From assembly GCA_944321955.1 (NCBI GenBank), contig CALUNG010000002.1, positions 62,001 to 126,000 of the forward strand: a DNA stretch of 64,000 nucleotides, written 5' to 3'. The position numbers and the translations under genes are program-made. Shown piece by piece: positions 62,688 to 64,000 of this stretch. The stretch's first letter is position 1. The number at the start of each line of letters is the position of its first letter. Source of the DNA: an uncultured Alistipes sp. GTDB taxonomy: Bacteria; Bacteroidota; Bacteroidia; Bacteroidales; Rikenellaceae. The notes under the pieces are model-generated. The model worked only from the letters and a program-made list of their open reading frames with translations, was not told where the DNA came from and made no database searches.

Positions 62688-63413
62688 CTACAGACTCTTT
62701 ACTGTCTCCTTATCGTGTTCGGCCGGTGCTGTGACATCGCGCCACGACTTCACGCAGAAGTACCAGTCGTAACAACGCTCGCCATCCTTTTTACGGCCCT
62801 CCATATTGCGGTCAGCCTCGGCATGCGAATCCGTGGCCGGTACGATGATGTCGTCACCGGGCCTCCAGTCGGCCGGCAAGGCAACACCATATCGATCTAC
62901 GGCCTGCAGTCCCTGCAGCGTCCGCTTTATCTCGTCGAAATTACGACCCAACGTAGGCGGATAATAGATGATGGCCCGCACGATTGCGGCCGGATCGATA
63001 AAAAATACGGCACGTACGGCCTTTGTCGAGCTGACCGACTGCGAGACCATACCGTACTTGCGGGCGATCTCCATCGTCGGGTCGGCCACGAGCGGGAACC
63101 GCACATCGACATTACGCAATCCCTTGAATTCGATCTTCTCACGAATGGAACGCAACCATGCGATATGGCTGGCGACATTGCCTACCGACAGCCCCACAAG
63201 TGCACAGTTCATCTTTTCCAGTTCCGGCCGCAGCTTCTCGAACATCATGAATTCGGTTGTGCACACCGGTGTGAAATCCGAAGGGTGGCTGAACAGAATC
63301 ACCCATTTACCTTTGTAGTCGGACGGGAACATCATAGTTCCCTGCGTTGTCTCGGCAGTAAACTCCGGAGCGCGTTCGCCTATGAGAGGCATGTGTAAAG
63401 TTTCATTCTCCAT
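62688..63413 (-). CDS. Peroxiredoxin, Prx6/AhpC-type
   Basis: 241 residues. The peroxidatic cysteine is C51 in HPSDFTPVCTTEF. Two C-terminal cysteines, C214 and C220, five residues apart (GERCYDWYFC), match the Prx6-type enzymes of thermophilic archaea in which the second forms the resolving disulfide. It reduces hydrogen peroxide and organic hydroperoxides. It converges on the PNPOx-like gene with only five bases between stops. ATG at 63413 opens the MENET start; 63422 adds three residues. Confidence 0.94.
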   Translation of the reverse strand: MENETLHMPLIGERAPEFTAETTQGTMMFPSDYKGKWVILFSHPSDFTPVCTTEFMMFEKLRPELEKMNCALVGLSVGNVASHIAWLRSIREKIEFKGLRNVDVRFPLVADPTMEIARKYGMVSQSVSSTKAVRAVFFIDPAAIVRAIIYYPPTLGRNFDEIKRTLQGLQAVDRYGVALPADWRPGDDIIVPATDSHAEADRNMEGRKKDGERCYDWYFCVKSWRDVTAPAEHDKETVKSL

Positions 63414-63480
63414 AACGAGCATATATTTGTTATCTGTTCACAATGCAAAATCGATACCCGCATAATGGAAAATGCGCAAA

Positions 63481-63512
63481 AAAAGGCGTTCCGAATATCC
63501 GGAACGCCTTTT
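63481..63512 (-). terminator. Terminator of the 2-oxoacid oxidoreductase subunit gene
   Basis: Perfect 13-base inverted repeat AAAAGGCGTTCCG / CGGAACGCCTTTT with a 6-base loop, 19 bases past the stop codon. Confidence 0.9.
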
Positions 63513-63530
63513 ACCTGAATACATCGGGAG

Positions 63531-64000
63531 TCAGACCTTGTGGATGATCTCTCCTCCGTGTTTGATAGCCTCTTCGTTGGCCGGCAACATCTTCCATGCA
63601 CGCTCGGGCAGCGACTTCTTGAGTCCGGCCATGACATTGTCCATGCTTACGACGGGACACACCTTGAGGTAACCGCCCAGAATCATCGTATTGAACAGAC
63701 GTGCATTGCCCATCCTTGCGCACTCCTCGGTCGCATTGATCGTATAGACATGTATGTCCTTGCGCACTGGATGGCGCGTAATACCGTTCACGTCATAGAT
63801 AAGCGTACCACCCGGTTTTACCAGAGGTTCGAACTTGTCCATCGACTGCTGGTTGAGAATGATGGCCGTATCGTACTCGTGCGCTATGGGCGATGAAATG
63901 CGCTTGTCCGAAAGGATAACGGTAACGTTGGCCGTACCACCACGCATCTCGGGGCCGTACGAAGGCATCCACGTAACCTCGTAATCCTGCATGACACCGG
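63531..64000 (-). CDS. 2-oxoacid:ferredoxin oxidoreductase gamma subunit, partial
   Basis: The C-terminal 156 or so residues; the gene continues beyond the window edge because the frame stays open past the apparent Met at 63992. The sequence VMQDYEVTWMPSYGPEMRGGTANVTV is the gamma-subunit signature (VorC/KorC/PorG type), which with alpha, beta and ferredoxin-like subunits oxidises a 2-oxoacid (pyruvate, 2-oxoglutarate or branched-chain) to acyl-CoA, reducing ferredoxin. The other subunits should lie just outside the window. It is the last gene of its operon. Confidence 0.92.
   Translation of the reverse strand, partial: GVMQDYEVTWMPSYGPEMRGGTANVTVILSDKRISSPIAHEYDTAIILNQQSMDKFEPLVKPGGTLIYDVNGITRHPVRKDIHVYTINATEECARMGNARLFNTMILGGYLKVCPVVSMDNVMAGLKKSLPERAWKMLPANEEAIKHGGEIIHKV

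Overview
The window is ordinary chromosomal sequence from a Bacteroidales bacterium, most likely Alistipes or a close relative in the Rikenellaceae. The reasons are the moderately high GC content for the order, the recurring Bacteroidetes-type promoter (TTTG, about 18-20 bases, then TAnnTTTG), the weak Shine-Dalgarno signals, and a typical Bacteroidetes gene set: a Rho with a long N-terminal insertion, an rSAM/lipoprotein pair, DcaP-like porin, FloA/NfeD, rubrerythrin, DUF4491 and DUF3784. No phage, IS element, integrase, CRISPR array or rRNA was seen.

Layout. 1-2014: end of an arginine-pathway deacetylase and argH. 2082-7921: rubrerythrin, a CapA-like phosphatase divergent from an EamA transporter, a DUF4491 protein, a DcaP-like porin and a membrane phosphoesterase. 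8014-12912: a four-gene export operon (TolC, HlyD, two ABC-2 permeases) with no ATPase gene. 12982-19673 (minus): a large TonB-receptor-type outer membrane protein, a candidate structured RNA, then mazG / gamma-carbonic anhydrase / LytS-type kinase / LytTR regulator. 19769-29091: a GH20 hexosaminidase, pheT, a trpB2-type tryptophan synthase beta preceded by a Trp-codon leader peptide and terminator (attenuator), an EamA transporter, lysA and a UbiA-family prenyltransferase. 29208-34540: the rSAM/lipoprotein pair, lepA and an acyl-CoA synthetase. 34584-35010: tRNA-Gly(CCC) followed by 158-bp tandem repeats that each carry the tRNA 3' end. 35095-40119: an EmrAB-TolC-like efflux operon divergent from an AraC regulator. 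40176-46665: S1/P1 nuclease, rho, tRNA-Leu(UAA), miaA, a PRiA4_ORF3 protein, an acyl-CoA reductase and an MFS transporter. 46765-53520: two lipoproteins, a double-CDGSH protein, an antiporter, DUF3784 and floA/nfeD. 53591-64000: SPOR protein / trkH / HAMP protein operon, mtaB, a metal-type ABC permease, lptF/G-like permease, fmt, a PNPOx-like flavoprotein, a Prx6-type peroxiredoxin and the start of a 2-oxoacid:ferredoxin oxidoreductase subunit.

The most interesting signals are (1) the trp leader-peptide attenuator in front of the stand-alone trpB2, which also has a textbook promoter; (2) the 158-bp repeats built on the 3' end of tRNA-Gly; (3) a promoter-to-terminator segment with nested helices at about 16017-16166, a possible small RNA; and (4) five genes whose promoter -7 element ends only 5-8 bases before the start codon, suggesting leaderless mRNAs. 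All assignments are from reading the sequence; no database search was run.
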